Source: Streptomyces sp. Ru62
GTDB lineage: Bacteria > Actinomycetota > Actinomycetes > Streptomycetales > Streptomycetaceae
Assembly (NCBI RefSeq): GCF_002920615.1
Contig: NZ_PQSU01000004.1
Location: forward strand, 1 to 64,000
DNA length: 64,000 bases
Reading direction: 5' to 3'
In this document: positions 36,325-45,942 of the stretch, piece by piece
Layout: every line of letters begins with the position of its first letter
How positions within the stretch are numbered: position 1 is the first letter of the stretch
Position numbers and translations under genes: made by a program
The notes under the pieces: model-generated
Databases searched by the model: none
What the model was told of the DNA's origin: nothing
Seen by the model: the letters and a program-made list of their open reading frames with translations, nothing else

Positions 36325-37485
36325 ATGGCACTTCGATCTCGCTCACGCACAGCAACCCCGACCAGCGGCCCCGGCCGTGACCCCGCCTCCGACGGCCGCG
36401 TCCGGCAGCGCCGCCCCACCGGCCGTCGCCATGCCCGCCGCCACCCGTCCGCGCCGGCGGAGGAACTGCGCCGCCGAGCGGAACTCCTCTTCGGCGAACG
36501 GGCCGTGCAGTGGCGGGAGTCGGGGAACGCGCCGCCGATTCGGGACGGCTCCGGGGACACACCGACGGTAACGGTGACCGGCCTGGCACCCGGCCTGAGT
36601 TCACCTTCGGGTTCCAGGCGGACGGCGACAGCGGCCACGTCGGTGTCGGGCGGGATCCGGTCGCGGGCAGCGACTGTCACCGCGCCTGAACCGGGCGGTG
36701 CGGTGCGGTTGTCGGAGCGGGAGCCGGAATCGGAGCCGGTGTCGTTGTCGGAGCCGGTGACGGAGGAGCCCGGGGCCCCTGGCTGGCGGGAGCGGGCCGG
36801 GCTGGCGCTGCGCGAGCGGATGCCGGTGTGGCTCCAGACCCGGTACGCAGTGGAGCGGCGGGGAGTCGTGGCGCTCGCCGTGGTGCTCGTGGCCGCCGCT
36901 GTCTTCGCCGTGCAGCACTTCTGGGCGGGTCGGCCCCAGCAGGTGAGTGCCCCTCAGGTGGTGCGTGCTCAGGAGCCCTTCACCAAGAAGGGTGAGGGGG
37001 CGACCGACGCACCGGGCGTGGGCACGTCGGCGACACCCGGCGCGGAGATCGTCGTGGACATCAGCGGCAAGGTCCGGAAGCCGGGGATCCGGCGGCTGCC
37101 GGCCGGCGCCCGGGTGGCCGACGCGCTGCGGGCGGCGGGCGGGGTCCGGCCGGGCGTGAGCACGGAAGGACTGAACCGCGCCCGCTTCCTGGTCGACGGC
37201 GAACAGGTCGTCGTCGGCACCCCCGCCGGGTCCGCCGCTCCGCCCGCCCCGGCAGGAGGGTCGCTCACCGGAACCACCGGCACGGGCCCGCCGGCGCCGG
37301 TCTCCCTGAACACGGCCACCGCGGACCAGCTCGACACCCTGCCCGGAGTCGGCCCGGTACTGGCCCAGCACATCATCGATTACCGCACCCAGCACGGCGG
37401 TTTCCGCTCGGTGGACGAACTGCGCGAGGTCAACGGCATCGGCGACCGCCGGTTCACCGATCTGCGCGACCTGGTACGGCCATGA
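36325..37485 (+). CDS. comEA: ComEA family DNA-binding protein
   Basis: A 386-residue membrane-anchored protein. A long Arg/Pro-rich cytoplasmic N-terminus (to about 185) precedes one membrane helix (VVALAVVLVAAAVFAVQHFW). Outside lie an SLBB domain (VVDISGKVRKPGIRRLPAG) and a helix-hairpin-helix pair (SLNTATADQLDTLPGVGP, then VNGIGDRRFTDL) that binds double-stranded DNA. It overlaps comEC by ATGA. In competent bacteria the pair takes up DNA; in Streptomyces the role is unsettled. The start is uncertain: 36325 is preceded by CATCCT at 6 nt, and the frame is open to 36235. Confidence 0.88.
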   Translation: MALRSRSRTATPTSGPGRDPASDGRVRQRRPTGRRHARRHPSAPAEELRRRAELLFGERAVQWRESGNAPPIRDGSGDTPTVTVTGLAPGLSSPSGSRRTATAATSVSGGIRSRAATVTAPEPGGAVRLSEREPESEPVSLSEPVTEEPGAPGWRERAGLALRERMPVWLQTRYAVERRGVVALAVVLVAAAVFAVQHFWAGRPQQVSAPQVVRAQEPFTKKGEGATDAPGVGTSATPGAEIVVDISGKVRKPGIRRLPAGARVADALRAAGGVRPGVSTEGLNRARFLVDGEQVVVGTPAGSAAPPAPAGGSLTGTTGTGPPAPVSLNTATADQLDTLPGVGPVLAQHIIDYRTQHGGFRSVDELREVNGIGDRRFTDLRDLVRP

Positions 37486-40394
37486 GCCGCGTGCTCGACG
37501 TGACCGGCCCCCGCTCCGAGTCCGAGCGGGATGGCACCGCGCGCGCCGACCGGAGCGGTCCCATGGACCTGCGCCTGGTACCGCCCGCACTCGCGGCCTG
37601 GGCCACGGCGGCCCTGACCGTGGACGCGCCGGGGGCCTGGACCGCGGCGATCGCCGCCGTCTGCCTGGTCGGCGGGCTGCTCCTGCTGTCGGTGCGGCGG
37701 CCGGGAGGGGTGGGCGGCGTCGGACGGGCTGAGACGGATCCGCCGGCCGAGGACGCGGTCGGTGCTCGGTGGACGGCGTCGACAGGGACGGCGGTGGCGG
37801 GGAGGGCTGCGGCAGGGACGGCGGTGACGGGCGTGGCGGTGGCGGGGCAGGGCCGCCCGGCGGGGCTGGCCCGGTGGGTGCGCGCTCGGTTCGGATGGGC
37901 GCGTGCCGCCGTCGCCGCGGTGTTGCTCTGCGTCGCCGCGGCAGCCGCCTCCGCCGGGCTGCACGGGGCCGATGTGCGACGTGGGCCGGTGCCCGAGCTG
38001 GCCCGGCGGTTCGCGACCGTGACCGCCGAGGTCGAGGTGACCGGCGATCCCTGGCTGAGCAGGCCACACGTGCGTGGTGATCACGCGGCCCCCGCGGCGG
38101 TGCTGGCCCGGGCCGAGATGCGCAGCGTCGAAGAGGCCGACGGAAGACGTGCGCGGACGCGGACCCCCGTGCTGTTGATCGTCGATCCGGATGTCCCAGC
38201 ACCGGAGGGGAGTGCCGGGGGAAGCCGGAGTTCCGGGCCGCCGCCGGACCGCGCCGAACAGAGTGTGCCGAGTGCCGGGGGAAGCCGGGGTTCCGGGCCG
38301 CCATCGGACCGCGTCGAACAGAGTGTGCCGAGTGCCGGGGGAAGCCGGGGTTCCGGGCCGCCACCGGACCGCGCCGAACACAGCGTGCCGACTGGGCGAG
38401 CCGCCTGGCTCGGGCTGCTGCCGTCCACGCGGCTGCGGTTGGCCGGGCGGCTGGCGCCGGGGCTGACGGGCGGTGACCGGATCGCAGCCGTGCTGCGGGT
38501 GCGCGGCCGTCCGGAGCCGCGGATCGTGGCAGGGCCGAGCGGGCCGCAGCGTTTGGCGGGACGGCTCCGAACCGGCCTGCGGGACGCGACCGAGGACCTG
38601 CCGGAAGACGCGCGGGCGCTGCTGCCGGGGCTGGTCGTCGGGGACACCTCGCGGATCACGCCCGAGCTGGACCACGCCTTCGCGGAGACGGACCTGGCGC
38701 ACACGCTCGCCGTCTCCGGGAGCAACCTCACCGTCCTGCTCGCGTTGCTCATCGGCCCGCCCGGCCTGGCCCAACGGGCCGAGCGCCGTGGCCTGGCACC
38801 ACGCCTGGGACTCTCCCTGCGAGCGACGGCCCTGCTCGCGGGGGCACTGACACTGGGCTTCGTGGTCGTCTGCCGGCCCGACCCCAGCGTGCTGCGGGCC
38901 GCCACCTGCGGCGCGGTCGCGCTGCTCGCCCTGGCCACCGGGCGTCGGAGATCACTGGTGCCGGCATTGGCCACGGCCGTCCTGCTGCTGGTGCTGTACG
39001 ACCCGTGGCTGGCCCGCAGCTACGGCTTCCTGCTGTCCGTGCTGGCCACCGGTGCGCTGCTGGTGCTGGCGCCGGGCTGGAGCGAGGCGCTGCGGCGGCG
39101 CGGGGTGCGTCCGCGGCTCGCCGAGGCAATGGCGGCGGCCGCCGCCGCGCAGGCCGTGTGCGCGCCCGTCGTGGCGGTGCTGTCGGCCAGGGTGAGTCTG
39201 GTGGCGGTGCCGTGCAACCTGCTGGCCGAGATGGCGGTCGCGCCGGCTACGGTCCTGGGGTTCGCGGCGCTCGCGACGGCGCCGGTGGCGATGCCGGTGG
39301 CCAAGGTGCTGGCCTGGTGCGCGAGTTGGCCGGCACGGTGGATCGCCGGCGTCGCCCGGACCGGGGCGGCGCTGCCGGGCGCGGGAATGGACTGGTCCGG
39401 GAGCTGGCCCGGCGCACTGGCGCTGGCGGTGGTCACCGTGGCCGTCGTCCTGGCCGGCCGGAGACTGCTGCGGCACCCGGGCTGGTGCGCCCTGCTCGGA
39501 GTGCTGCTCGTGCTGCTGGTCACGCGGCCGGCGCCGCTGACCCGGGTGATCACCGGCTGGCCACCGCCGGGCTGGCGGTTCGCGATGTGCGATGTCGGGC
39601 AGGGCGACGCGACCGTGCTGGCGGCGGGCGAAGGTGCCGGCGTGGTGGTGGACGCCGGTCCCGATCCCGCACTGGTCGACGACTGCCTGCGACGGCTGGG
39701 CATCACTCGTGTCCCCCTCCTCGTCCTCACCCACTTCCACGCCGACCATGTGGCCGGCCTGCCCGGCGTCCTGCGGGGCCGTGCGGTGGCCGCGATCGAG
39801 ACCACGGCGTTCGCGGAACCCGCGGAGCAGGCCGAGTTCGTCCGAAGAGAGGCGGCCGAGCGGCACATCCCGGTCACGAGCGCCGTCGCGGGAGAGGAGC
39901 GGCGCACCGGACCACTCACCTGGCGGGTGCTGTGGCCACCGCCACCGCCACCGCCATCACAGGGTCCACGTGTGCCCCCGGTGGGGCAGGGCGCGGGTGC
40001 CGGGTGGGAGCCGGAGGGCCCGAACGACGCCAGCATCGCGCTGCTCGTGCGCACGGGCGGACTGCGGCTGCTGTTGCTCGGAGATCTCGAACCCCCGGCC
40101 CAGCAGGCGCTGGTGCGGTCCCCGGCGGGGGCCGAGCTGGCCGGAGTGGACGTCCTGAAGGTGGCCCATCACGGCTCGGCCTATCAGGAGCCGGAGTTGT
40201 TGCGCCTGGCGGCACCCAGGGTGGCGCTGGTGTCCGCAGGGGCCGGCAACCCCTATGGTCACCCGGCACCGGCGACCATGGCCGCGCTGCGGGCCGGCGG
40301 CGCGGTGGTCCTGCGCACCGACCGGGACGGGGCGCTCGCCGTCACCGGGACCGGAGGGAGGCGCGGGCGGATGGGGGTGACGACAGAGGACTGA
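37482..40394 (+). CDS. comEC: ComEC/Rec2 family DNA-uptake channel
   Basis: A 970-residue polytopic protein. The N-terminal membrane part and OB-like region (about 1-350) are followed by the competence domain (about 370-690, HTLAVSGSNLTVLLALL) and a C-terminal metallo-beta-lactamase domain (about 700-960) with LTHFHADHVAGLPG, the proposed nuclease site. Residues 244-303 consist of a 20-residue unit (SAGGSRxSGPPxDRxExSVP) repeated three times, inserted in the soluble OB region and encoded by a 60-bp tandem repeat. Start ATG 37482 overlaps the comEA stop. Confidence 0.92.
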   Translation: MSRVLDVTGPRSESERDGTARADRSGPMDLRLVPPALAAWATAALTVDAPGAWTAAIAAVCLVGGLLLLSVRRPGGVGGVGRAETDPPAEDAVGARWTASTGTAVAGRAAAGTAVTGVAVAGQGRPAGLARWVRARFGWARAAVAAVLLCVAAAAASAGLHGADVRRGPVPELARRFATVTAEVEVTGDPWLSRPHVRGDHAAPAAVLARAEMRSVEEADGRRARTRTPVLLIVDPDVPAPEGSAGGSRSSGPPPDRAEQSVPSAGGSRGSGPPSDRVEQSVPSAGGSRGSGPPPDRAEHSVPTGRAAWLGLLPSTRLRLAGRLAPGLTGGDRIAAVLRVRGRPEPRIVAGPSGPQRLAGRLRTGLRDATEDLPEDARALLPGLVVGDTSRITPELDHAFAETDLAHTLAVSGSNLTVLLALLIGPPGLAQRAERRGLAPRLGLSLRATALLAGALTLGFVVVCRPDPSVLRAATCGAVALLALATGRRRSLVPALATAVLLLVLYDPWLARSYGFLLSVLATGALLVLAPGWSEALRRRGVRPRLAEAMAAAAAAQAVCAPVVAVLSARVSLVAVPCNLLAEMAVAPATVLGFAALATAPVAMPVAKVLAWCASWPARWIAGVARTGAALPGAGMDWSGSWPGALALAVVTVAVVLAGRRLLRHPGWCALLGVLLVLLVTRPAPLTRVITGWPPPGWRFAMCDVGQGDATVLAAGEGAGVVVDAGPDPALVDDCLRRLGITRVPLLVLTHFHADHVAGLPGVLRGRAVAAIETTAFAEPAEQAEFVRREAAERHIPVTSAVAGEERRTGPLTWRVLWPPPPPPPSQGPRVPPVGQGAGAGWEPEGPNDASIALLVRTGGLRLLLLGDLEPPAQQALVRSPAGAELAGVDVLKVAHHGSAYQEPELLRLAAPRVALVSAGAGNPYGHPAPATMAALRAGGAVVLRTDRDGALAVTGTGGRRGRMGVTTED
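38211..38390 (+). repeat. Three-copy 60-bp tandem repeat in comEC
   Basis: Copies at 38211-38270, 38271-38330 and 38331-38390 differ at only a few positions. The period is a multiple of three, so copy-number change keeps the frame and adds or removes 20 residues. Confidence 0.93.
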
Positions 40395-40582
40395 CGACGA
40401 AGGCAATGCAGGGGGCGGAGAGGACGGAGAGGAAGGAGACGACGGAGACGACTGGGGACGGGGTGGCGGCGAGCCCCGGAAAGGGCCGGCCCGGGAAAGG
40501 GGAGAAGAAAGGCGGACCAGTGGAGACGTCGGAGAAGGGCCGGCCCGGTGAGGACGGGAAGAGGCTGGAGCAGACTGGGCCC
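40395..40582. other. Purine-rich intergenic stretch with repeated GGGCCGGCCC palindrome
   Basis: The plus strand is strongly A/G-rich (GGAGAGGAAGGAGACGA and similar). AAGGGCCGGCCCGG occurs at about 40481 and 40535, each containing a perfect 10-bp palindrome. The NAT frame is open through it, but codon composition is not gene-like. Confidence 0.5.
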
Positions 40583-41418
40583 ATGACCTCCGTACAGATC
40601 GACGCCTATCTCCGTCGACTCGGCCTCGCGCGCCCACCGCGGCCCACCAGCGAGGCGCTGCGCGAGCTGCACCTGCGCCATCTGCGGACCGTTCCCTTCG
40701 AGAACCTGTCGGTCCACCTGGGAGAGGAGATCACCCTGGAGGAGAAGCGGCTGCTGGACAAGGTGACCGAGGCCCGGCGGGGCGGCTTCTGCTCCGAACT
40801 CAACGGCGCGTTCGGGACGTTGCTCCCGCCCTCGGCTACGAGGTGGAACTGCTCGCCGGACGCGTGTACGGGGACGACGGGCGGCTCGGGATCCCGTACG
40901 ACCATCTGGCGCTGCGGGTGCGGGCGGCGGACGGGGACACCTGGCTCGCCGACGTCGGGTTCGGGGCGCACAGCCACTGTCCGCTCGCCTATGCGGGACG
41001 CGGGGAGCAGGACGACCCCGGTGGCAGCTTCCGGGTGGTGGACGCGGGACCGGACCCGGCCGGGGCGCGTGGTGGTGCCGCGCCGGGCACCGGGGACCTG
41101 GACGTCGTGCGGGACGGCAGGCCGCAGTACCGGCTGGACACCCGCCCCCGGGCACTCGGGGACTTCGCGGCCGGCGCCTGGTGGCACAGCACGTCGCCGC
41201 GGTCGCACTTCACCCGGTCGCTGGTCTGTTCGCGGCTCACGGAGGACGGCGGGCGGATCACGCTCAGTGGGCGCAGGCTGAGGACGACCACCGTGGACGG
41301 CACGCAGGAGACGCGGGAGCTGGAGACGGACGAGGAGGTGCTGACGGTCTACCGGGAGCGCTTCGGTATCGAGTTGAGCTGTGTGCCGACCGTGCGCGAC
41401 TTCGGCCTGAAGGGCTGA
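40583..41418 (+). pseudogene. Arylamine N-acetyltransferase, frameshifted
   Basis: Arylamine N-acetyltransferases transfer acetyl from CoA to aromatic amines through a Cys-His-Asp triad. Frame one carries the start, HLRTVPFENLSVHLGEE and C70 in RRGGFCSELNGAF. After LL at 40820-40825 only two bases precede the codons for ALGYEVELLAGRVY, so the rest, with the His (PYDHLAL) and Asp (WLADVGFG), is in another frame up to 41418. Restoring one base gives a full family-length protein of about 278 residues. It is either a recent inactivating deletion or a sequencing error. Confidence 0.82.
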
Positions 41419-41483
41419 CGTGCGGAGTGTGCCGAGGAGTCGAGGCGCCGCCCAGCCGGACTGCCGAAGCCTCGTCGTACGCC

Positions 41484-41590
41484 TCTTACGCTCTCTTACG
41501 CCTCTTACGCCTCTTACGCCTCTTACGCCTCGCGGCTCGTCTCGTAGGGCTCATACGCCTCGTAGGCCTCGACGGCTCATACGCCTCGCT
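41484..41590 (+). repeat. 9-nt tandem repeat array
   Basis: Four perfect copies of TCTTACGCC (41494-41529), one imperfect copy before them, then a degenerate GGCTCATACGCCTCGTAGG-like tail to about 41590. It fills the gap between the acetyltransferase pseudogene and the next gene. Confidence 0.88.
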
Positions 41591-41643
41591 CCCCGGGACC
41601 GACCTGCCCCTTCGTCTCACCCCCGGTGCCGGAGAATGGCCCC

Positions 41644-41889
41644 GTGAGTGATGTGAGACATGTGCTGGTGCTGCCCGATCGCGATGCCGCCGAGGAGGCG
41701 GCCGAAGCGCTCGGGGAGAGGTTCGGGATCGACGAGGAACCCCGGCTCGTCCGGGACGCGCTGGCCGGCGAGGACGACGCCGAGGACGCCCAGTGGCTGG
41801 TGGTGCTGCGGGACGAGGGGAAGCGGCTCGACCCGGCCGAGCTGGACGCGTTCGCGGGGGAGTGGGACGGCTGGCGCGAGGAGCCGTGA
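41644..41889 (+). CDS. Small RraB-like protein
   Basis: An 81-residue acidic protein: VRHVLVLPDRDAAEEAAEAL is a beta-alpha start and AQWLVVLRDEGKRLDPAEL the second half. The pattern (strand, DxxxAEExAxxL helix, strand with WLVV) resembles the RraB domain, which in E. coli inhibits RNase E. I am only moderately sure of this family assignment. The GTG at 41644 follows GAGAAT by 6 nt with no ribosome site. It stands alone between the pseudogene and holA. Confidence 0.6.
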   Translation: MSDVRHVLVLPDRDAAEEAAEALGERFGIDEEPRLVRDALAGEDDAEDAQWLVVLRDEGKRLDPAELDAFAGEWDGWREEP

Positions 41890-42011
41890 CCCCGGAGCCC
41901 GGCGCGGCGCTCGCGTCGGGGCCGCCCCCGAGGCGTCTCAGGGATCGCTCCGGGACCGGTCAGGGTGCCGGGAGCGCTTCGTTGTCAGTACCGCGTGGGA
42001 TGCTGTAAGCG

Positions 42012-43001
42012 ATGGCCAGGAAGACTGCGAATGACGACCCTCTCGCCCCGGTGACCCTCGCCGTGGGCCAGGAGGACCTCCTGCTCGACCGTGCCGTGCA
42101 GGAGGTGGTGGCCGCCGCCAAGGCCGCCGACGCCGACACGGACGTACGTGACCTGACCCCGGACCAGCTGCAGCCCGGCACACTCGCCGAGCTGACCAGC
42201 CCGTCGCTCTTCGCCGAGCGCAAGGTCGTGGTCGTACGCAACGCGCAGGACCTGTCCGCCGACACGGTCAAGGACGTGAAGGCGTACCTCGGTTCGCCCG
42301 CCGAGGAGATCACGCTGGTGCTGCTGCACGCCGGCGGCGCCAAGGGCAAGGGGCTGCTGGACGCCGCGCGCAAGGCGGGGGCGCGGGAGGTGGCCTGCCC
42401 GAAGATGACCAAGCCGGCGGACCGGCTGGCCTTCGTGCGGGGGGAGTTCCGTTCGTCCGGGCGGTCGGCCACGCCCGAGGCGTGCCAGACGCTCTGCGAC
42501 GCGATCGGGAGCGATCTGCGGGAGCTGGCCTCGGCGGTCTCGCAGTTGGTCGCCGACGTGGAGGGGACGATCGACGAGGCGGTCGTCAGGCGGTACTACA
42601 CCGGGCGTGCCGAGGCGTCCAGCTTCACGGTCGCCGACCGGGCCGTGGAGGGCCGGACGGCGGAGGCGCTGGAAGCGCTGAGATGGTCGTTGGCGACGGG
42701 CGTGGCGCCGGTGATGATCACCAGTGCGCTGGCGCAGGGCGTGCGGGCGATCGGGAAGCTGTCCTCGGCCCGGGGCGGCCGGCCGGCCGATCTGGCGCGT
42801 GAGCTGGGCATGCCGCCGTGGAAGATCGATCGGGTACGGCAGCAGATGCGGGGCTGGACGCCGGACGGGGTCGCGGTGGCGCTCAGGGCGGTCGCCGAGG
42901 CGGACGCCGGTGTGAAGGGAGGCGGGGACGATCCGGAGTACGCGTTGGAGAAGGCGGTCGTGACGATCGCCCGGGCCGCCCGCTCCCGCGGACGCGGATA
43001 G
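42012..43001 (+). CDS. holA: DNA polymerase III delta subunit
   Basis: A 329-residue clamp-loader subunit that opens the beta sliding clamp. The N-terminal AAA-like fold lacks Walker motifs, as usual for delta: LAVGQEDLLLDRAVQEVV, SPSLFAERKVVVVRNAQDL, then the helical collar with ALRWSLATGVAPVMITSALA and LARELGMPPWKIDRVRQQ. The length is normal. It is monocistronic and convergent with rpsT, an order common in Streptomyces. Confidence 0.93.
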   Translation: MARKTANDDPLAPVTLAVGQEDLLLDRAVQEVVAAAKAADADTDVRDLTPDQLQPGTLAELTSPSLFAERKVVVVRNAQDLSADTVKDVKAYLGSPAEEITLVLLHAGGAKGKGLLDAARKAGAREVACPKMTKPADRLAFVRGEFRSSGRSATPEACQTLCDAIGSDLRELASAVSQLVADVEGTIDEAVVRRYYTGRAEASSFTVADRAVEGRTAEALEALRWSLATGVAPVMITSALAQGVRAIGKLSSARGGRPADLARELGMPPWKIDRVRQQMRGWTPDGVAVALRAVAEADAGVKGGGDDPEYALEKAVVTIARAARSRGRG

Positions 43002-43397
43002 CCACCGCCGGGACCAGCTCTGCAAGGGGGGCGTGGAGAAGGGCGACTTTCTCCCGCGCCCGCTCTGGAGGAGGCAGCAAAACCGCTGGCCCCGGCCCGC
43101 GAGGAAGCGGCCGAACCGCCTCGCCCCGGGGCAGGCCAACCCCTGAGCCCCGCCCCCGATCCCCGCCCCGGAAAGGAAGCCACCCCCTGGGCTTCCGTTC
43201 CAGAAGAGGCAGGAGACAACCGAGGACCCCGGCCCCCACCCTGGGGAAGGGCGAGGGGACCGGGGTCCTCGGTTCAAAGCTGGTGAGCCCGTTCCCGCGT
43301 GGCGAACGCAGGCCGCGAACAGGCTCGGGGTGCCGGGCGGGAGCGGATGAGAGAGGGCCCGCTCTGGGTCCTTCCGGCGGTCAGATCAGAAAGGGGT
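43002..43397. other. Intergenic region between convergent holA and rpsT
   Basis: About 400 bp with no gene I can support. It holds the inverted repeat at 43218-43274 and several GGGGCGG-type runs. Confidence 0.5.
43218..43274. terminator. Convergent terminator between holA and rpsT
   Basis: A perfect 15-bp inverted repeat (43218-43232 with 43260-43274, arms AACCGAGGACCCCGG and CCGGGGTCCTCGGTT) with a 27-nt GC-rich middle that can pair further. It could act on both strands. Confidence 0.7.
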
Positions 43398-43664
43398 TCA
43401 GCCCTTGAGGGACGCGACCTTGGAAGCAAGCGCCGACTTCTTGTTGGCGGCCTGGTTCTTGTGGATGACGCCCTTCGAGACGGCCTTGTCGAGCGCACGC
43501 GCGGCAGCGCGCTGCAGCTCGGTGGCCTTCTCGACGTCACCCGCGGCAGCGGCCTCACGGGCCTTGCGGATCGCGGTCTTCAGGGAGGACTTGACGGCCT
43601 TGTTGCGCAGCCGAGCCTTCTCGTTGGTCTTGATCCGCTTGATCTGGGACTTGATGTTCGCCAC
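43398..43664 (-). CDS. rpsT: 30S ribosomal protein S20
   Basis: An 88-residue basic three-helix protein that binds 16S rRNA early in assembly. It begins [21 protein letters not shown] and contains [24 protein letters not shown] family sequence. The start is a GTG at 43664, preceded by AAAAGG at 7 nt. It is divergent from lepA with about 225 bp between, which must contain both promoters. Confidence 0.97.
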   Translation of the reverse strand: MANIKSQIKRIKTNEKARLRNKAVKSSLKTAIRKAREAAAAGDVEKATELQRAAARALDKAVSKGVIHKNQAANKKSALASKVASLKG

Positions 43665-43889
43665 GAAGGAGCCTTTTCAGGTTCAGGCGCGGGACCGCGA
43701 GGGTCCCGTACCGGTGATCCAAAATTACCTGTCGTGCCTCGCGCTGAGAGGGCATGAGGCACAGCCATCTACAGTACCAGTGGCCCTCCGGACGGCCCAA
43801 AACGGCCCCCGGTCCCTGCGCGTGGGACCATGGAGACTACGTAACGATCCGACCCGAGGCATAAGGCGCCTCAAGAGACAGGACCCTGC

Positions 43890-45764
43890 GTGCCCGCGAC
43901 CCCTAACCATGTGCCCGAGCCGAGCCGTACCGACCCGGCTCTGATCCGCAATTTCTGCATCATCGCGCACATCGACCACGGCAAGTCCACCCTCGCCGAC
44001 CGGATGCTCCAGCTGACCGGTGTGGTCGAGCAGCGGCAGATGCGTGCTCAGTACCTCGACCGGATGGACATCGAGCGCGAGCGCGGCATCACGATCAAGT
44101 CCCAGGCGGTGCGTCTGCCCTGGGCCCCGACCGAGGGCCCCGACCAGGGCACGACCCACATCCTCAACATGATCGACACCCCGGGGCACGTCGACTTCAC
44201 CTACGAGGTCTCGCGGTCGCTCGCCGCCTGCGAGGGGACCATCCTCCTCGTCGACGCCGCCCAGGGCATCGAGGCGCAGACCCTCGCCAACCTCTACCTG
44301 GCGATGGAGAACGACCTCACGATCATCCCGGTGCTGAACAAGATCGACCTGCCGGCCGCCCAGCCGGAGAAGTTCGCCGAGGAACTGGCGAACCTGGTCG
44401 GCTGTGACCCGGCGGACGTGCTCAAGGTCTCCGCGAAGACCGGGCTCGGCGTGGACGCGTTGCTGAACAAGGTCGTCAAGGAGATCCCGGCGCCGGTCGG
44501 GGTCGCCGACGCCCCCGCCCGCGCGATGATCTTCGACTCGGTCTACGACTCCTACCGGGGTGTCGTGACCTACGTCCGTGTCATCGACGGCCAGCTCAAC
44601 AAGCGCGAGCGCATCCGGATGATGTCGACCGGCGCCACGCACGAGCTGCTGGAGATCGGCGTCAACTCGCCGGAGATGCTGCCGGCGGACGGCCTGGGCG
44701 TGGGTGAGGTGGGTTACCTCATCACCGGTGTGAAGGACGTCCGGCAGTCGAAGGTCGGTGACACGGTCACCAGCCAGCACAAGGGCGCGACGGAGGCGCT
44801 CGGCGGTTACAAGGACCCGAAGCCGATGGTCTTCTCGGGTCTGTATCCGCTGGACGGCTCCGACTACCCGGAGCTGCGCGAGGCGTTGGACAAGCTCCAG
44901 CTCAACGACGCCGCGCTGGTCTACGAGCCGGAGACCTCCGCCGCCCTGGGCTTCGGCTTCCGCGTCGGCTTCCTCGGCCTGCTGCACCTGGACGTGATCC
45001 GGGAGCGGCTGGAGCGGGAGTTCGGCCTCGACCTGATCGCCACCGCCCCCAACGTGGTCTACCGCGTGATCATGGAGGACGGCACCGAGCACACGGTCAC
45101 GAACCCGAGCGAGTTCCCCGAGGGGAAGATCGACGAGGTCTTCGAGCCGGTCGTGCGGGCGACGATCCTCGCGCCCACCGAGTTCATCGGCGCGATCATG
45201 GAGCTGTGCCAGACCCGGCGCGGCACGCTGCTCGGCATGGACTACCTCTCCGAGGACCGGGTCGAGATCCGCTACACGCTCCCGCTCGCGGAGATCGTCT
45301 TCGACTTCTTCGACCAGCTGAAGTCCAAGACGCGCGGATACGCCTCGCTGGACTACGAGCCCACGGGCGAGCAGTCGAGCAGCCTGGTCAAGGTCGACAT
45401 CCTGCTGCACGGCGACAAGGTGGACGCGTTCTCGGCGATCACCCACAAGGACCAGGCGTACGCGTACGGCGTGCGGCTCGTCGCCAAGCTCAAGGAGTTG
45501 ATCCCGCGGCAGAACTTCGAGGTGCCGGTGCAGGCCGCCATCGGCTCCCGGGTGATCGCCCGCGAGACCATCCGCGCCATCCGCAAGGACGTCCTCGCCA
45601 AGTGCTACGGCGGTGACATCTCCCGTAAGCGGAAGCTGCTGGAGAAGCAGAAGGAAGGCAAGAAGCGGATGAAGATGGTGGGTTCCGTGGAGGTTCCGCA
45701 GGAAGCCTTCATCGCCGTGCTGTCCAGCGATGACAGCGCGGGGTCGGCCAAGGGCAAGAAGTAA
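43890..45764 (+). CDS. lepA: Elongation factor 4 (LepA)
   Basis: A 624-residue translational GTPase that back-translocates or remodels stalled ribosomes. G motifs are [23 protein letters not shown] and [15 protein letters not shown]-like domains II, III and V follow, and the LepA-specific C-terminal domain contains [16 protein letters not shown] sequence and ends in a Lys-rich tail. The GTG at 43890 gives the usual length with a 15-residue N-terminal extension. Promoter shared by position with divergent rpsT. Confidence 0.97.
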   Translation: MPATPNHVPEPSRTDPALIRNFCIIAHIDHGKSTLADRMLQLTGVVEQRQMRAQYLDRMDIERERGITIKSQAVRLPWAPTEGPDQGTTHILNMIDTPGHVDFTYEVSRSLAACEGTILLVDAAQGIEAQTLANLYLAMENDLTIIPVLNKIDLPAAQPEKFAEELANLVGCDPADVLKVSAKTGLGVDALLNKVVKEIPAPVGVADAPARAMIFDSVYDSYRGVVTYVRVIDGQLNKRERIRMMSTGATHELLEIGVNSPEMLPADGLGVGEVGYLITGVKDVRQSKVGDTVTSQHKGATEALGGYKDPKPMVFSGLYPLDGSDYPELREALDKLQLNDAALVYEPETSAALGFGFRVGFLGLLHLDVIRERLEREFGLDLIATAPNVVYRVIMEDGTEHTVTNPSEFPEGKIDEVFEPVVRATILAPTEFIGAIMELCQTRRGTLLGMDYLSEDRVEIRYTLPLAEIVFDFFDQLKSKTRGYASLDYEPTGEQSSSLVKVDILLHGDKVDAFSAITHKDQAYAYGVRLVAKLKELIPRQNFEVPVQAAIGSRVIARETIRAIRKDVLAKCYGGDISRKRKLLEKQKEGKKRMKMVGSVEVPQEAFIAVLSSDDSAGSAKGKK

Positions 45765-45806
45765 CCAGGGGTAACTACTGGTGACGCCCGTAAACCGGGC
45801 ATGTGG

Positions 45807-45836
45807 GGGCCCGTCGTGCGAAAGTGCGGCGGGCCC
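45807..45836 (+). terminator. lepA terminator
   Basis: A 13-bp stem (GGGCCCG...CGGGCCC outer part) closing on a GAAA tetraloop, 42 bp after the stop codon. Confidence 0.87.
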
Positions 45837-45932
45837 TACGCGTGCGTAACGTCGCTCTGAGTGGAAAGTGACAGGCCGAAGCCCCTTACGCAGCGGGCGG
45901 TCGCCCCTTACCCTGATGCCTGCTCGATAGTT

Positions 45933-45942
45933 ACTCGCGAGT
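45933..45942. promoter_or_regulatory. Palindromic operator candidate upstream of the acyl-CoA synthetase
   Basis: ACTCGCGAGT is a perfect 10-bp palindrome within GTTACTCGCGAGTTAAAC, and GAGTTAA recurs as GTGAGTTAACCC about 29 bp downstream (45968). It lies about 85 bp before the GTG of the synthetase gene, in a locally AT-richer promoter region. Confidence 0.5.

Noticed and set aside
40823..40830. Programmed ribosomal frameshift in the acetyltransferase gene
   Set aside because: No slippery heptamer or downstream stimulatory structure typical of programmed shifting is seen, and the family does not use it.
41494..41529. Possible CRISPR-like array
   Set aside because: Units are 9 nt and directly adjacent without spacers, and there are no cas genes. 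It is a simple tandem repeat.
43020..43400. Short open frames in the holA-rpsT gap
   Set aside because: Pro/Arg-rich translations without a ribosome site or conserved motif; they cross the convergent terminator.
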